Notes: a model not told the origin generated them from the sequence alone. Shown: positions 8,562-17,939, counted from the stretch's first letter. The stretch: 64,000 bases of DNA from Phycisphaeraceae bacterium (GCA_007693965.1 RECQ01000054.1:86994-150993); one strand, 5' to 3'. Program-made: numbers and translations.

Positions 8562-9191
8562 ATGACGAATGTGTTCGCAAGACTGTCCGCTGTCGCCGCC
8601 GCCGGTTTGTTCGTTCTGAGCGCCGGCGCTCATGCCGCGACCTATAACTTCTCCGCGGTCAGCGCGAACAGCCCCGTGAGCGTGCAGATCGGAGAAGACC
8701 AGATCTCGATGAGCGTGAGCGACCCCGGCGCGGGCCTCGTTCGCTTCACGATCATGAACGCCGGGCCGCTGGCGTCATCCATCGCGAATATCTACTGGGA
8801 GGACTCCTACTCCCTGCTGGCCTCGATCGACGACATCATCGATTCTCCGAACGATGTGGTGTTCAACGAGGGCGGCAGTCCGCCCTCGATGCCCGGCAGT
8901 GCGAATTTCGACGTCGATTATCGCGTCAGCGCCGGCCCGCCCCCCGCGCACCGCGGCGTCGGGCCCGGCGAAGAGCTCAGCGTCGACTTCAACCTGATGC
9001 AGGGCGTGATGTTCGCCGATGTGGTCGCCATGCTGGATGGCGGTGGGATGCGCGTGGGCATGCACGTCATCGCCTTCGCCAATGGCGAGAGCGAGTGGTT
9101 TGTCAATGTGATCCCCGCGCCCCCGGCCGTCGGCCTCGCCGGCGCCGGGCTGCTCGGTCTGGGCGCGATGCGTCGGCGCCGCGGCGTCTGA
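8562..9191 (+). CDS. Secreted protein with PEP-CTERM-like sorting tail
   Basis: 209 residues from ATG 8562, AGGAG 9 nt upstream. Residues about 1-27 form a Sec signal peptide ending ALA-type (AGAHA before ATYNFSA). The mature part is acidic and beta-rich with no recognised domain. The C-terminus reads VIPAPPAVGL, a hydrophobic Gly/Ala/Leu stretch, then MRRRR, the three-part layout of PEP-CTERM/exosortase substrates, in the PAP-type variant common in Phycisphaerae. It should be sorted to the envelope or matrix after cleavage. It is monocistronic, with a promoter at 8460 and a terminator directly after the gene. No exosortase gene is present in the window. Confidence 0.85.
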   Translation: MTNVFARLSAVAAAGLFVLSAGAHAATYNFSAVSANSPVSVQIGEDQISMSVSDPGAGLVRFTIMNAGPLASSIANIYWEDSYSLLASIDDIIDSPNDVVFNEGGSPPSMPGSANFDVDYRVSAGPPPAHRGVGPGEELSVDFNLMQGVMFADVVAMLDGGGMRVGMHVIAFANGESEWFVNVIPAPPAVGLAGAGLLGLGAMRRRRGV

Positions 9192-9220
9192 GCCGATTCT
9201 GTACGCATGACAACCGCGTA

Positions 9221-9261
9221 GCCGGGCGATGACGCGATCATCGCCTGGCCGCTTTGTTTTT
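9221..9261 (+). terminator. Rho-independent terminator of the PEP-CTERM-like gene
   Basis: Stem 9221-9232 with 9238-9249 (11 of 12 pairs), a short loop, then a T-rich stretch ending in five T residues. It lies 30 bp after the stop and before the convergent ald gene. Confidence 0.75.
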
Positions 9262-9278
9262 GCCCCGTGTCTGAATGA

Positions 9279-10391
9279 TCAGTTCTCGGTCCACTCCAGC
9301 TCGTGGGCCTCGGCGACGGGTCTGTTGAGCAGGCGACCCTTGTCCATGTTGATGGCGGGTTTGAACCAGCGGTCCTTCGAGGCCAGTTCATGGGCGCCGT
9401 GGCGGGCGATCTTGATCACCCAGGGAAGCGTGGCGTTGGTGAGGGCCTGGGTGCTGGTGCGCCCGACGGCGCCGGGCATGTTGGCCACGCAGTAGTGGAC
9501 GACGCTGTCGATGATGTAGGTGGGGTTGCGGTGTGTGGTGGCTTTGGCCGTCTCGACGCAGCCGCCCTGGTCGATGGCCACATCCACGATCACGGCGCCA
9601 TTCTTCATCCGCTTCAGGTCGTCGCGCAGAACGAGCTTGGGCGCCTTGGCGGCGTGGATGAGCACGGCGCCCACAACCAGATCCGCGATTTCGAGGTAGT
9701 GCCGGATGGCGTGGATTTCTGAATAGATGGTGGTGACATTGGCGGGCATGACTTCCGAGAGGTAGCGCAGGCGGTCCAGATCCACATCGAGGATGGTGAC
9801 GTTGGCGCCGAGGCCGGCGGCCATGCGTGCGGCGTTGGAGCCGACCACGCCGCCGCCGAGGATCAGCACCTCGCCCGGCTCAACGCCGGGCACGCCTCCG
9901 AGCAGAATGCCCCGCCCCTCCTGCGGGCGCTCCAGATACTTGGCGCCCTGCTGGATGCTCATCTTCCCCGCCACTTCGCTCATGGGCGTGAGCAGGGGCA
10001 GCACCGGACGCCCGAAGGGACCCGGCGCCTCGACGCACTCATAGGCGATGCAGCAGGCGCCGGATTCGAGGCATCCGACGGTGAGATCCTTGTCCGCGGC
10101 GAAGTGGAAGTAGGTGAAGACCTGCTGCCCCGTGCGCATGTGGGGGATTTCCGAGGTCTGCGGCTCTTTCACCTTCACGATCATGTCGGCCTTCGCCCAC
10201 ACGTCAGCGGCGGTCGGAGCGATCTCGGCGCCCGCGGCGGTGTATTGCTCATCATCGAAGCCGGATCCATCGCCGGCGCCCGTCTCGACGAGGACGGTGT
10301 GCCCCTCGCGTTTGAGCAATTCAGCGCCGACGGGAAGAAGGCCGACGCGGTACTCATCCGACTTCACTTCGCGCGGGACGCCGACGATCAT
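9279..10391 (-). CDS. ald: Alanine dehydrogenase
   Basis: 370 residues from ATG 10389-10391, with GGAGGAG about 7 nt upstream; the longer frame upstream is not needed. Catalyses reversible NAD-dependent deamination of L-alanine to pyruvate and ammonium. Substrate-site residues are present: [18 protein letters not shown] at the N-terminus, catalytic K75 in VKVKEPQ, H96 in FTYFHFA. The Rossmann domain begins [20 protein letters not shown] and the C-terminal NAD-site stretch [13 protein letters not shown] is intact. Length equals the family norm. Convergent with the PEP-CTERM-like gene, divergent from the secreted unknown at 10621. Confidence 0.97.
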   Translation of the reverse strand: MIVGVPREVKSDEYRVGLLPVGAELLKREGHTVLVETGAGDGSGFDDEQYTAAGAEIAPTAADVWAKADMIVKVKEPQTSEIPHMRTGQQVFTYFHFAADKDLTVGCLESGACCIAYECVEAPGPFGRPVLPLLTPMSEVAGKMSIQQGAKYLERPQEGRGILLGGVPGVEPGEVLILGGGVVGSNAARMAAGLGANVTILDVDLDRLRYLSEVMPANVTTIYSEIHAIRHYLEIADLVVGAVLIHAAKAPKLVLRDDLKRMKNGAVIVDVAIDQGGCVETAKATTHRNPTYIIDSVVHYCVANMPGAVGRTSTQALTNATLPWVIKIARHGAHELASKDRWFKPAINMDKGRLLNRPVAEAHELEWTEN

Positions 10392-10506
10392 TGGGGGACT
10401 CCTCCGGACGCATCGGGTTCGCCGCGCGTCGGTAGCTGAAAAGGGGCGGTCTGAGAGGGAGGCGACGCCGCGGGCGGGTGGCGTCGTCGCCGGAATCAGG
10501 GGCACG

Positions 10507-10536
10507 AGTGTACGTCCTGCGTCGGGCGTCCGCCAA
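10507..10536 (-). promoter_or_regulatory. Putative ald promoter
   Basis: On the minus strand TTGGCG (10536-10531) and TACACT (10512-10507) with an 18-bp spacer, about 115 nt upstream of the ald start. On the plus strand an extended -10, TGC-TAGGAT (10564-10572), could serve the divergent gene at 10621. Confidence 0.5.
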
Positions 10537-10620
10537 AGGGCGCCGGTTCAGGCCGGTTCGGTCTGCTAGGATTGTCAGGCTGGACGGTCAGGAATTCGCA
10601 GTTTTCTGGAGGCGTCGTTG

Positions 10621-12648
10621 ATGAGAATGCTTCGATTGGTTGAGTCTCTCACCCGCCGCACGGCAGCGTGGGGACGTTCGTTCGCCGGCGCCGCCGCTGT
10701 TGCGGTTGCGGCGATCCTGGGGCCCGTGGCGACGTCAGGGGCCCAGGACCTGCTGACCCCGCCGGAGGATCCCGCGGAGTTGGTCGATCGTCTGAACAGG
10801 CTGCTGCCCCGGGTGTCGCAGTCGGAGCGGGCTGAGACTGTGTTGCTACCGGCGCTGGCGCAGATGCAGAGCCCGCCGGGTGCGGTTCGTTCATCTGAAG
10901 CGGCGATCATGATGTCGCCAGAGCATCCGGGCTGGCGCAGGGCGTCGGAATGGGCGGCGGCGAGCGAGCAGCAGACAGCGCTCGACGCGCTGCGCAGCGT
11001 CGCCGAGCCTCGGACGCGCTTCGTGTTCACGCTGCCCTACGGCGAGACGGCGCCGCGGGAGTTCCGCACGGCCGGGCTGTACACGAGCTTTGGTGATTCG
11101 AACACCATCGCGCAGGCAAAGCACGGGCACCTGGATGCGTTCGATCGGCTGCGCCGGCTCGTCCATGTCGAGGCGACGCGGCTGGCCTCGGCAGGCGAGG
11201 GCGGCGCCGCCCTGGAGCTGCTTGCTTCCATGTCGCGCTTCGGACGCATGATCGCAGATCGCCTCTTCCTCGACGAGAAGGAGTGGGGGATGCAGGTGAT
11301 GCGCGAGTCCTTCGAGCGAATGCGGGATGTTGTGTACACGCATCGCGACACCTTCGATGAAGCGACGCTGATGCAGATCATCGACGAGCTTGATGTGCGT
11401 GAGTATCGGATCGAGCGCATCCGCCTGCCACAGGGCGACATCCTGGGCGGGCTGCAGATAATCGTGAGAGTCATCGAATATCGGGGCGGTCCGATCCCAG
11501 ATCGCTTCGGCCCGATGATGGCGGGCATGGCGTCCGCCGAGCGCCCGCTGCGCATGTTCGGCGAGGCGGCGGGATGGCAGCGCCTGTCCGAAACGCACGC
11601 GAACTGGTTCGACTCGCTGGACAAGCTTCGCGGCGTCTACAACGACTGGGAGCTCCGCTGGCCGCTGGATCCCTTCGACCGGCTGATGCGCACCAGCAGC
11701 GACTACCGGCGGATGGATCCGTCGCGCTACGCGGTGATCATGGAGTCCGTGCCGGATCTGGGCTCGCTGTTCAATGAGCGCATGCTGGCGCGAACCGAGC
11801 TGGCCGGATCGCGATTGGCGCTCGCGGTGGTGGCGCACCGGGCCCGCACCAACGTGTGGCCGAGGCCGCTGTTCGCGGTGCGCGGCCGGTACCTGCGCGA
11901 GATCGATGTCGATCCGTTTCATCCGTCCGGAGACACCGCGATTGAGTATTTCGTGCCCATTCTCGATTCGCCTCGGGATGAGCGCCGCGATCCTGAGCCG
12001 CACCGGATGACGGTGGTGCTCGGCGAGGCGGGCGCCTCGATCAGCCCCGGCGACGAGATGGACCTTGAGACGGATGACAGCATGGTGGACATGCTGGAAG
12101 ATATGCCGCCTGAATTCATCGAGATGGTCGTGAACGGTGTGCTCCAGCAGTTCATTGACCAGGGCGTCGCCGCGGACACCATCGAGCAGGCGGTGGATGG
12201 ATGGCTGGAGAACCTGCGCCAGATGATGCAGCCACCTCCCGGGGCGCCGCGTCCGCCGGCCGGCTTCATGGACGATATCCCCTCGCGCGATGAAGCGGTC
12301 GCGATGCTGAGGGCGCTCTTTGAGAACCGACGGTTCGTCAATGCCCTGGAGCGTCGACGACAGGGCCGGTCGCTGACGCCGGATGAGCAGCGGAGCGTGC
12401 TGGAGGCGATGGATGAAGCCGCCGCCGTGGCGGAGAGCGCTGGCGCCGCGGATGGTGATTCTGAATTTCCAGGACGGGAAAGCTTCGCGCTCACCTTCGA
12501 TGATTCGGAATTCATTCTCTATTCAGTTGGCCGGGACGGCGTGCCCAACTGGGCGCGGAACGTGGGGCCAGCTGGAAATGATTATCTGCTCTGGCCGCCG
12601 ACGATGAGCCTGGTGCGTGAGCATCGCCTGCGTGAAGCGGGACGTTGA
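10621..12648 (+). CDS. Large secreted protein of unknown function
   Basis: 675 residues from ATG 10621 with GGAGG 8 nt upstream (a TTG one codon earlier is less likely). Residues 1-41 form a signal peptide cleaved near ATSGA|QD. The rest is largely helical and acidic. Two stretches resemble a pair of motifs seen in planctomycete secreted proteins related to type II pseudopilins: AGSRLALAVVAHRARTNVWP with DPFHPSG, and near the C-terminus FILYSVGRDGVPN. No catalytic motif is visible, and residues about 480-620 are low-complexity and Met/Asp-rich. Function unknown; an envelope or periplasmic role is inferred from the signal peptide only. Confidence 0.8.
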   Translation: MRMLRLVESLTRRTAAWGRSFAGAAAVAVAAILGPVATSGAQDLLTPPEDPAELVDRLNRLLPRVSQSERAETVLLPALAQMQSPPGAVRSSEAAIMMSPEHPGWRRASEWAAASEQQTALDALRSVAEPRTRFVFTLPYGETAPREFRTAGLYTSFGDSNTIAQAKHGHLDAFDRLRRLVHVEATRLASAGEGGAALELLASMSRFGRMIADRLFLDEKEWGMQVMRESFERMRDVVYTHRDTFDEATLMQIIDELDVREYRIERIRLPQGDILGGLQIIVRVIEYRGGPIPDRFGPMMAGMASAERPLRMFGEAAGWQRLSETHANWFDSLDKLRGVYNDWELRWPLDPFDRLMRTSSDYRRMDPSRYAVIMESVPDLGSLFNERMLARTELAGSRLALAVVAHRARTNVWPRPLFAVRGRYLREIDVDPFHPSGDTAIEYFVPILDSPRDERRDPEPHRMTVVLGEAGASISPGDEMDLETDDSMVDMLEDMPPEFIEMVVNGVLQQFIDQGVAADTIEQAVDGWLENLRQMMQPPPGAPRPPAGFMDDIPSRDEAVAMLRALFENRRFVNALERRRQGRSLTPDEQRSVLEAMDEAAAVAESAGAADGDSEFPGRESFALTFDDSEFILYSVGRDGVPNWARNVGPAGNDYLLWPPTMSLVREHRLREAGR

Positions 12649-12770
12649 CCCGCGGCGAGCCGACGAGCTTCAACCGATGGGAATAGTGAAATGCGTCGCA
12701 TGATTGTGAAAGATGCGACGCTGCCCAGGCGATCGACTCTCTCCCACGCCTCTCTCTACGCGGAGCATTC

Positions 12771-13766
12771 ATGAGCGACAACGGACGATCTGGTGAAGCG
12801 CACAAGCTGGTGATCATCGGCTCCGGCCCTGCGGGCTGGACCGCGGCGATCTACGCCGCACGGGCCCGGCTCGATCCGGTGTGCGTTATCGGCACGCCCA
12901 GGCAGGATCCCTCGCTGGTGCTCCCCGGCGGCCAGCTCATGCTCACCACCGACGTCGAGAACTATCCCGGCTTTCCCGAGGGCGTCACGGGCCCAGAGAT
13001 GATGGACCTGTTCCGCAAGCAGGCGGAGCGATTCGGCACGAAGGTCGTCGAGGACGACATCGTCTCCTGCGATTTCTCGAAACGGCCCTTCACGCTTAAG
13101 CGGGGCTCGGGCGAGGAGATCCGGGCCCACGCCGTCATCATCGCAACCGGCGCCACCGCCAACTGGCTCAACCTGGAGAACGAGCAGCGGCTGGCCCAGA
13201 GCGGCGGCGGCGTCTCCGCGTGCGCGGTCTGCGACGGCGCCCTGCCCATGTTCCGCGATCAGCCCCTCGCCGTCGTCGGCGGCGGCGACACCGCCATGGA
13301 GGAGGCGACCTACCTCACCAAGTTCGCGAGCACGGTCTATGTCATCCACCGGCGCGACGAGCTGCGGGCCAGCAAGATCATGCAGGACCGCTTCCTCGGC
13401 CAGCCCAACGCGAAGATGGTGTGGAACAGCGTCGTGGTCGATGTGCTGGGCGATGAGAAGGTGCGCGCGGTCGTCGTCGAGAACACGAAGACCGGTGAGC
13501 GCTCCGAGCTGGAGGTGAAGGGGCTCTTCGTCGCCATCGGGCACACCCCGGCGACGAAGTTTCTCAAGGGCGCCGGCCTCGACATGGACGACAAGGGGTA
13601 CCTCGATCTCAAGGGGCGCGACTCGCGCACGAACATCGAGGGGGTCTTCGCTGCGGGGGATGTGGCGGACGCGATTTATCGCCAGGCCGTCACCGCCGCG
13701 GGCATGGGCTGCCAGGCGGCCCTTGACGCCGAGCGCTGGCTCGCCGCAGAGGGCGTGCACGCCTGA
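12771..13766 (+). CDS. trxB: Thioredoxin reductase (NADPH)
   Basis: 331 residues. Flavoenzyme that passes electrons from NADPH through FAD and a redox disulfide to thioredoxin. FAD site VIIGSGPAGWTAAIYAARA near residue 14-33, redox CAVC at C151/C154 inside SACAVCDG, NADPH site VVGGGDTAMEEATYL followed by HRRDELRAS, and the closing FAD motif GVFAAGDVADAIYRQ. Length is typical. The reading frame begins at ATG 12771 with no strong Shine-Dalgarno. No thioredoxin gene adjoins; the next gene (13935) is unrelated and has its own promoter-like sequence. Confidence 0.97.
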   Translation: MSDNGRSGEAHKLVIIGSGPAGWTAAIYAARARLDPVCVIGTPRQDPSLVLPGGQLMLTTDVENYPGFPEGVTGPEMMDLFRKQAERFGTKVVEDDIVSCDFSKRPFTLKRGSGEEIRAHAVIIATGATANWLNLENEQRLAQSGGGVSACAVCDGALPMFRDQPLAVVGGGDTAMEEATYLTKFASTVYVIHRRDELRASKIMQDRFLGQPNAKMVWNSVVVDVLGDEKVRAVVVENTKTGERSELEVKGLFVAIGHTPATKFLKGAGLDMDDKGYLDLKGRDSRTNIEGVFAAGDVADAIYRQAVTAAGMGCQAALDAERWLAAEGVHA

Positions 13767-13934
13767 GCGGGCGGCGCTGCGGCGTGTCCGCCGCGCGAAT
13801 GGGGCGCTTGAACCGCTGCAGCCAGAAAATATCGGACTTGGTGTTTATTCGGGATGAGGTGGTCTTTATTGCGTGGTATACTGCGCGTGTGGAGGGTGAG
13901 GCAGGAGGCTTTGGTTCTCCGGGAGCGATAAGCC

Positions 13935-14291
13935 ATGGTGACAAGCGGCAAAGACGGATCGGCCCAGTTCGCGGTGTATCTGCCGAACGCGAGCAAGGTG
14001 GAGCTCATAGGCGACTTCACGGAGTGGTGCGAGCGGCCACGGACCCTTCGTCGTGATGAGAACGGGTGGTGGCGCGGCAGCGAGTCATTGCCGACCGGCG
14101 ACTATCAGTTCTGCTACCTCGTGGACGGTGTGGCCCGCATTCCCGATTTCGCCGCCAGCGGCATCTGCCGCAATCAGGAAGGCGGCTGGGTGAGCCAGCT
14201 CCGCATCGACGCCGCCGATACGAAAGAGGCGGCGCCGAAGAAGGTCAAGCGCGTTCGCACCACCACGCGCACGCGCCGCGTTTCGGCCTGA
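13935..14291 (+). CDS. Stand-alone CBM48 (glycogen-binding-like) domain protein
   Basis: 118 residues. Almost the entire protein is one early-set beta-sandwich domain of the CBM48/AMPK-beta type: AQFAVYLPNASKVELIGDFTEW, then GWWRGSESLPTGDYQFCYLVDG, with the aromatic residues used for alpha-glucan contact. The last 20 residues are a Lys/Arg-rich basic tail. No enzyme domain is attached. By family it would bind glycogen-like glucans or act as a regulatory beta-type subunit; nothing in the context identifies a partner. An extended -10 (TGG-TATACT, 13877-13882) lies upstream, and GGAG-type pairing precedes the start. The gene converges with the CPA2 antiporter. Confidence 0.85.
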   Translation: MVTSGKDGSAQFAVYLPNASKVELIGDFTEWCERPRTLRRDENGWWRGSESLPTGDYQFCYLVDGVARIPDFAASGICRNQEGGWVSQLRIDAADTKEAAPKKVKRVRTTTRTRRVSA

Positions 14292-14326
14292 TTCCGCACG
14301 TTTGAAAATCGAGATCCCGGTGTTTT

Positions 14327-16039
14327 TCAGGCGGACGGTTCGTCGGATGCGCCTTCCTCGTTCGTCTGCGCTTCGGACGATGGCGTTGATCCCGACTGCT
14401 CGGTGATGACTTCAACCGCGCGCGACGCCGCATCGACGAATGGCATCAGGACAAGATCGGCGCCCAGGCGGCGGAGTGTGTCGGCGTCGCGCTGGTTGTG
14501 CGCTGTGACTGCGATGCTGCAATTGAATCCTTGTTCGCGGACATTGCGCATGAGCGTGATGTTGATGTCGCGCTCCGGCATGGCGCTGATGATCCAGCGC
14601 GTGCGCTCAAGGGGGAGCGATGCGGGGAACTCGGGGTCCTCGGCGTCGCCGTACTGGGCGGGCAGGTCCTGGCGGCGCCAGCTCGAGATCGCCTGCGGAT
14701 CGAAATCGACGCCGAGGATGCGCATGTCGCGCTCGCGCAGGCCGCGTCCGATGTTGTCGCCGTAGCGGCCGAGTCCGAAGATGATGGCGTCGTACTGATC
14801 GTCGCTGTTATCGTCCTCGCCCAGCTCGCGATGGGGGATCTTGCGCTCGAAGACGCTCAGCAGCGGCGCGATGCGATGGTAGAGCGGGTGCGAGTAGAGG
14901 ATCATGTAGGTGGAGAGGCCGATGGTGATGAGACCGACGAGGGTGACGAGGCCAAGAGCATCGTCGTCGATGTGGCCCACGCTCACGCCGAGGGCGGCGA
15001 GGATGAGCGAGAACTCGCTGATCTGGGCCACGGTCAGGCCCGCGAGGAAGCCGGTGCGCTTCCGGTAGCCCATCAAGCCCATGATGATCATCACGATGAT
15101 CGGGTTCCCGATCAGCACGAAGAGCGACAGGATGACGGCCGGGCCGATCTGGGCGCCGACGCGGCTGAGATCGAGGGCGGCGCCGAGGTTCAAGAAGAAA
15201 AAGAGCAGCAGGAAGTCGCGCAGGCTGACCAGTCGCCCGCCGATCGAATCGCGGTAGGGGGTCGAGGCGAGAGAGAAGCCCGCGAGGAAGGCGCCGACCT
15301 CCTTGCTGAAGCCGAGGGAGTCGCCGATCGCCGCCAGCGCCACCGCCCACGCGGTGGCGAAGAGGATCAGCAGCTCCTGCGAGCGGGCGATCACGTGCAG
15401 CACGCGCGGGATCACGAAGCGCATCAGCAGACCCACCACGACCAGCATCGCAAGGCCCTTCAGCACGATGAGGCCGACGTCCAGGAGCAGGCCCCGCTCC
15501 GCCTCGCCGTTCGTTCCTGCAGCGCCCGCGGCGGAGATGGCGATCATCGCGATGATCACCGCCAGGTCCTGCACGATCAGAAAGCCGATGGCGATGCGCC
15601 CGTGCAGCGAGTCGATCTCGCGCTTGTCCGAGAGCAGCTTCACGATGATGATCGTGCTGGAGAAGGTGAGCGCCACGGCGATGTAGATCGATGGCGTGAC
15701 GCCGAATCCCAGCGCCATGCAGATCAGGAAGCCGAAGATCGAGGTGAAGGCCACCTGCCCGAGCCCTGTGGCGAGCGCCACCGGACCCATGGTGCGCACG
15801 ATGTGCAGATCGAGCTTGAGGCCGACGAGAAAGAGCAGGATCGAGATGCCGATGGTGGCGAGCAGCTCCATCGGTCCCTCCGCCTCGATCCACCCGAGGC
15901 CCGCAGGACCGACGATGACGCCCACGGCGATGAAGGCCACGATCAGCGGCTGACGCAGGCGCGTCGCCATGGCGCCGACGCACGCGGCGACCAGCAGTGT
16001 GGCGGCGATGGTGTAGAAGGGATTGCCGAATCCGGTCAT
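14327..16039 (-). CDS. CPA2-family cation:proton antiporter with TrkA-N domain
   Basis: 570 residues. Residues about 1-390 hold 11-13 membrane segments of the Na+/H+ exchanger (CPA2) fold, including GLKLDLHIVRTMGPVALATG and FSKEVGAFLAGFSLAS; residues about 410-545 are a Rossmann RCK/TrkA-N domain (AIIFGLGRYGDNIGRGLRERD). This layout is that of YbaL/KefB-type K+ or Na+ exchangers of the inner membrane, gated by nucleotide binding. The C-terminal tail is acidic and Ser-rich. It follows another CPA2 gene on the same strand after an 82-bp gap occupied by a palindromic repeat. Ion specificity cannot be read. Confidence 0.92.
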   Translation of the reverse strand: MTGFGNPFYTIAATLLVAACVGAMATRLRQPLIVAFIAVGVIVGPAGLGWIEAEGPMELLATIGISILLFLVGLKLDLHIVRTMGPVALATGLGQVAFTSIFGFLICMALGFGVTPSIYIAVALTFSSTIIIVKLLSDKREIDSLHGRIAIGFLIVQDLAVIIAMIAISAAGAAGTNGEAERGLLLDVGLIVLKGLAMLVVVGLLMRFVIPRVLHVIARSQELLILFATAWAVALAAIGDSLGFSKEVGAFLAGFSLASTPYRDSIGGRLVSLRDFLLLFFFLNLGAALDLSRVGAQIGPAVILSLFVLIGNPIIVMIIMGLMGYRKRTGFLAGLTVAQISEFSLILAALGVSVGHIDDDALGLVTLVGLITIGLSTYMILYSHPLYHRIAPLLSVFERKIPHRELGEDDNSDDQYDAIIFGLGRYGDNIGRGLRERDMRILGVDFDPQAISSWRRQDLPAQYGDAEDPEFPASLPLERTRWIISAMPERDINITLMRNVREQGFNCSIAVTAHNQRDADTLRRLGADLVLMPFVDAASRAVEVITEQSGSTPSSEAQTNEEGASDEPSA

Positions 16040-16058
16040 CGCTGGCCTCTCAGGGAGA

Positions 16059-16169
16059 GAACCACAGTGTCACAGTGGCACAGAGAAGAGTCGGGATTTA
16101 TCGGATTCATGTTCACCAGGCTCAATGTGCTTCTCCTTCTCCCTCTGTGCCTTCGCGCCCCTGTGGTTC
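16059..16169. repeat. Inverted-repeat element at the end of the KefB-like gene
   Basis: Two 27-bp arms in inverted orientation: 16059-16085 (GAACCACAG-9 nt-GGCACAGAG) and 16143-16169 (CTCTGTGCC-9 nt-CTGTGGTTC). The outer and inner nine bases of each arm pair perfectly; the central nine differ. The right arm lies inside the 3' end of the gene at 16122-17933 and encodes its last residues and the region of its stop. The ACCACAG...GCACAGAG core resembles a repeat scattered in many planctomycete genomes. Confidence 0.75.
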
Positions 16170-17933
16170 ATCCTTCTTCGCCTCCTCGCGTGCGGCGCGG
16201 CGGCGGTCGGCGAGGCGGTGCATGACCTCCTTCTGCATCGACTCGGCCGTCGCCAGCTCTTCGATGGTCACATGGTCGGCGCCCATGCGCGAGGCGAGCA
16301 TGCCCTTGCTCAGGAAGTTGGTGCGGGCGGCGATGAAGATGTCGGGGCGGATCCGCCGCGCTGCCTCGCACGCCCGAAGCACGGCTTCTTCATCCGGCAC
16401 GGTGAGAATGAGGGCGTCGGCGCGGCGGATGCCCGCGGACTCCAGCGCCTCCACGCTCGATGTGTCGCCGTAGATGATCTCCTTGCCGAGTTTCGTCTGC
16501 GTGCGCACCGTTTCGGGGTTGAGCTCGATGATGGTGTAGTGCACGCCGGCCTCACCCAGCTTCTCCGACATGATGCGCCCCACCGGGCCGAAGCCGCCGA
16601 TGATGACGTGGCCCACCTCGCCGCTCTTGAGCGGCTCGGGGTCGATCTCGGTGCGCAGGGCGGACGTCTTCAGCCACGGCGCGGGCCCGATCCAGCCGGA
16701 GCGGGTCGCCAGCCAGCGCCCGAGCGACATCAGCGACGGCGCCGCGATCAGTGAGATCACCACGATCGCAATGGCGTTGCCCGCGACCGTCGGGGTCAGG
16801 ACGCCCTGGGTCTTGGCGGCGAGGATGAGGACCAGGCTGATCTCGCCCGACTGCGCCAGGGCCACGCCCACAAGCACCGCGATCGAGCCGGTGGCGCCCA
16901 CCGCCCAGCAGGAAAACCCGATCACCACGGCCTTGATCGTGGCCGACACCGCCGCGCCCAGCAGGATCAGCCACCACCAGCGGATCAGAATCGCCGGGTC
17001 CAGCACCATGCCCAGCGTCACGAAGAAGACCGCGATGAACAGGTCTCGCAGCGGATTGATCTGCGCGCTCAGGTGGTGGCGGAAGGGCGTGGCGCCGAGG
17101 ACCAGCCCCGCCGAGGCGGCGCCGAGCTCGGCGCTGAAGCCCAGCGCCTGGGCCGCGACGGCGGCGCCGATGGCGAAGGCGGTCGAGAGAACGATGATGA
17201 CTTCATTGGACCTTGTCTTTGCGGCCTCGTGCATCAACCGAGGGATCGCGATGCGGGCGAGGACGATCAGCAGCGTCAGCCCCGCGACATTGATCAGCGT
17301 GCCGCGGATGAAGGCAAGGGGCTCGGGCGGCGCGGCGTCTCCGGGGGTTGTTCCCTGCCACGCCGCCAGAGCCGGCAGGCTGGCGAGCATCACGAGGACA
17401 AGCAGGTCCTGACAGGCGGAGACGACGAAGCACATGCGCCCGTGCGTCCGCCCAAGCTCGCGCCGCTCCGCGAGGATGCGCATGATGACGGCGGTCGAGG
17501 AGGTGCTCAGCCCCATGCACACCGCCATCGCCGCGGGGGCGGAGAGGCCGAAGAGCATCGCCACCGGCCAGCCGAGAATGATCGAGACGATGCAGGAGCC
17601 GAAGCCCGCGATGAGCATCGGCCCGAGGCCGTGACGCAGCGAGGAGAGCGGGAGCTGCATCCCAATGCCGAACATGAGCAGGATGATCGCGAGCCGTGTG
17701 ATCGACTCCAGGCTCTCGGGAGAGGCGACGAAGCCCAGCGCGTTGGGGCCGACGATGGCCCCGGTGATGATGTAGGCGGGGATGAAGGCCAGCTTCATCC
17801 GGTGCATCACCAGCGAGACGACGCCCGCGGTGGCGAGGATGATCAGCAGAGAGACGACGATAGTTTCGGCGCCCCCGGCGCCCCCGGCAGGTGCGGTCTG
17901 TCCAAGACTGATGGCGCCCCACATGGTCGACAT
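16122..17933 (-). CDS. KefB-like CPA2 cation:proton antiporter with TrkA-N domain
   Basis: 603 residues from ATG 17931-17933, chosen because the -10-like TACGAT ends only 6 nt upstream and homology begins shortly after; an upstream open frame is not family-like. The exchanger domain (about residues 25-395) includes LMFGIGMQLPLSSLRHGLGPM, FSAELGAASAGLVLGATPF and LAQSGEISLVLILAA. The RCK/TrkA-N domain starts HVIIGGFGPVGRIMSEKLGEAG. The last 15 or so residues (EPQGREGTEGEGEAH) are encoded by a palindromic repeat. Together with the following gene this is a tandem antiporter pair, probably one transcript, for K+/Na+ and pH homeostasis. Confidence 0.92.
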   Translation of the reverse strand: MSTMWGAISLGQTAPAGGAGGAETIVVSLLIILATAGVVSLVMHRMKLAFIPAYIITGAIVGPNALGFVASPESLESITRLAIILLMFGIGMQLPLSSLRHGLGPMLIAGFGSCIVSIILGWPVAMLFGLSAPAAMAVCMGLSTSSTAVIMRILAERRELGRTHGRMCFVVSACQDLLVLVMLASLPALAAWQGTTPGDAAPPEPLAFIRGTLINVAGLTLLIVLARIAIPRLMHEAAKTRSNEVIIVLSTAFAIGAAVAAQALGFSAELGAASAGLVLGATPFRHHLSAQINPLRDLFIAVFFVTLGMVLDPAILIRWWWLILLGAAVSATIKAVVIGFSCWAVGATGSIAVLVGVALAQSGEISLVLILAAKTQGVLTPTVAGNAIAIVVISLIAAPSLMSLGRWLATRSGWIGPAPWLKTSALRTEIDPEPLKSGEVGHVIIGGFGPVGRIMSEKLGEAGVHYTIIELNPETVRTQTKLGKEIIYGDTSSVEALESAGIRRADALILTVPDEEAVLRACEAARRIRPDIFIAARTNFLSKGMLASRMGADHVTIEELATAESMQKEVMHRLADRRRAAREEAKKDEPQGREGTEGEGEAH

Positions 17934-17939
17934 GCGTCG

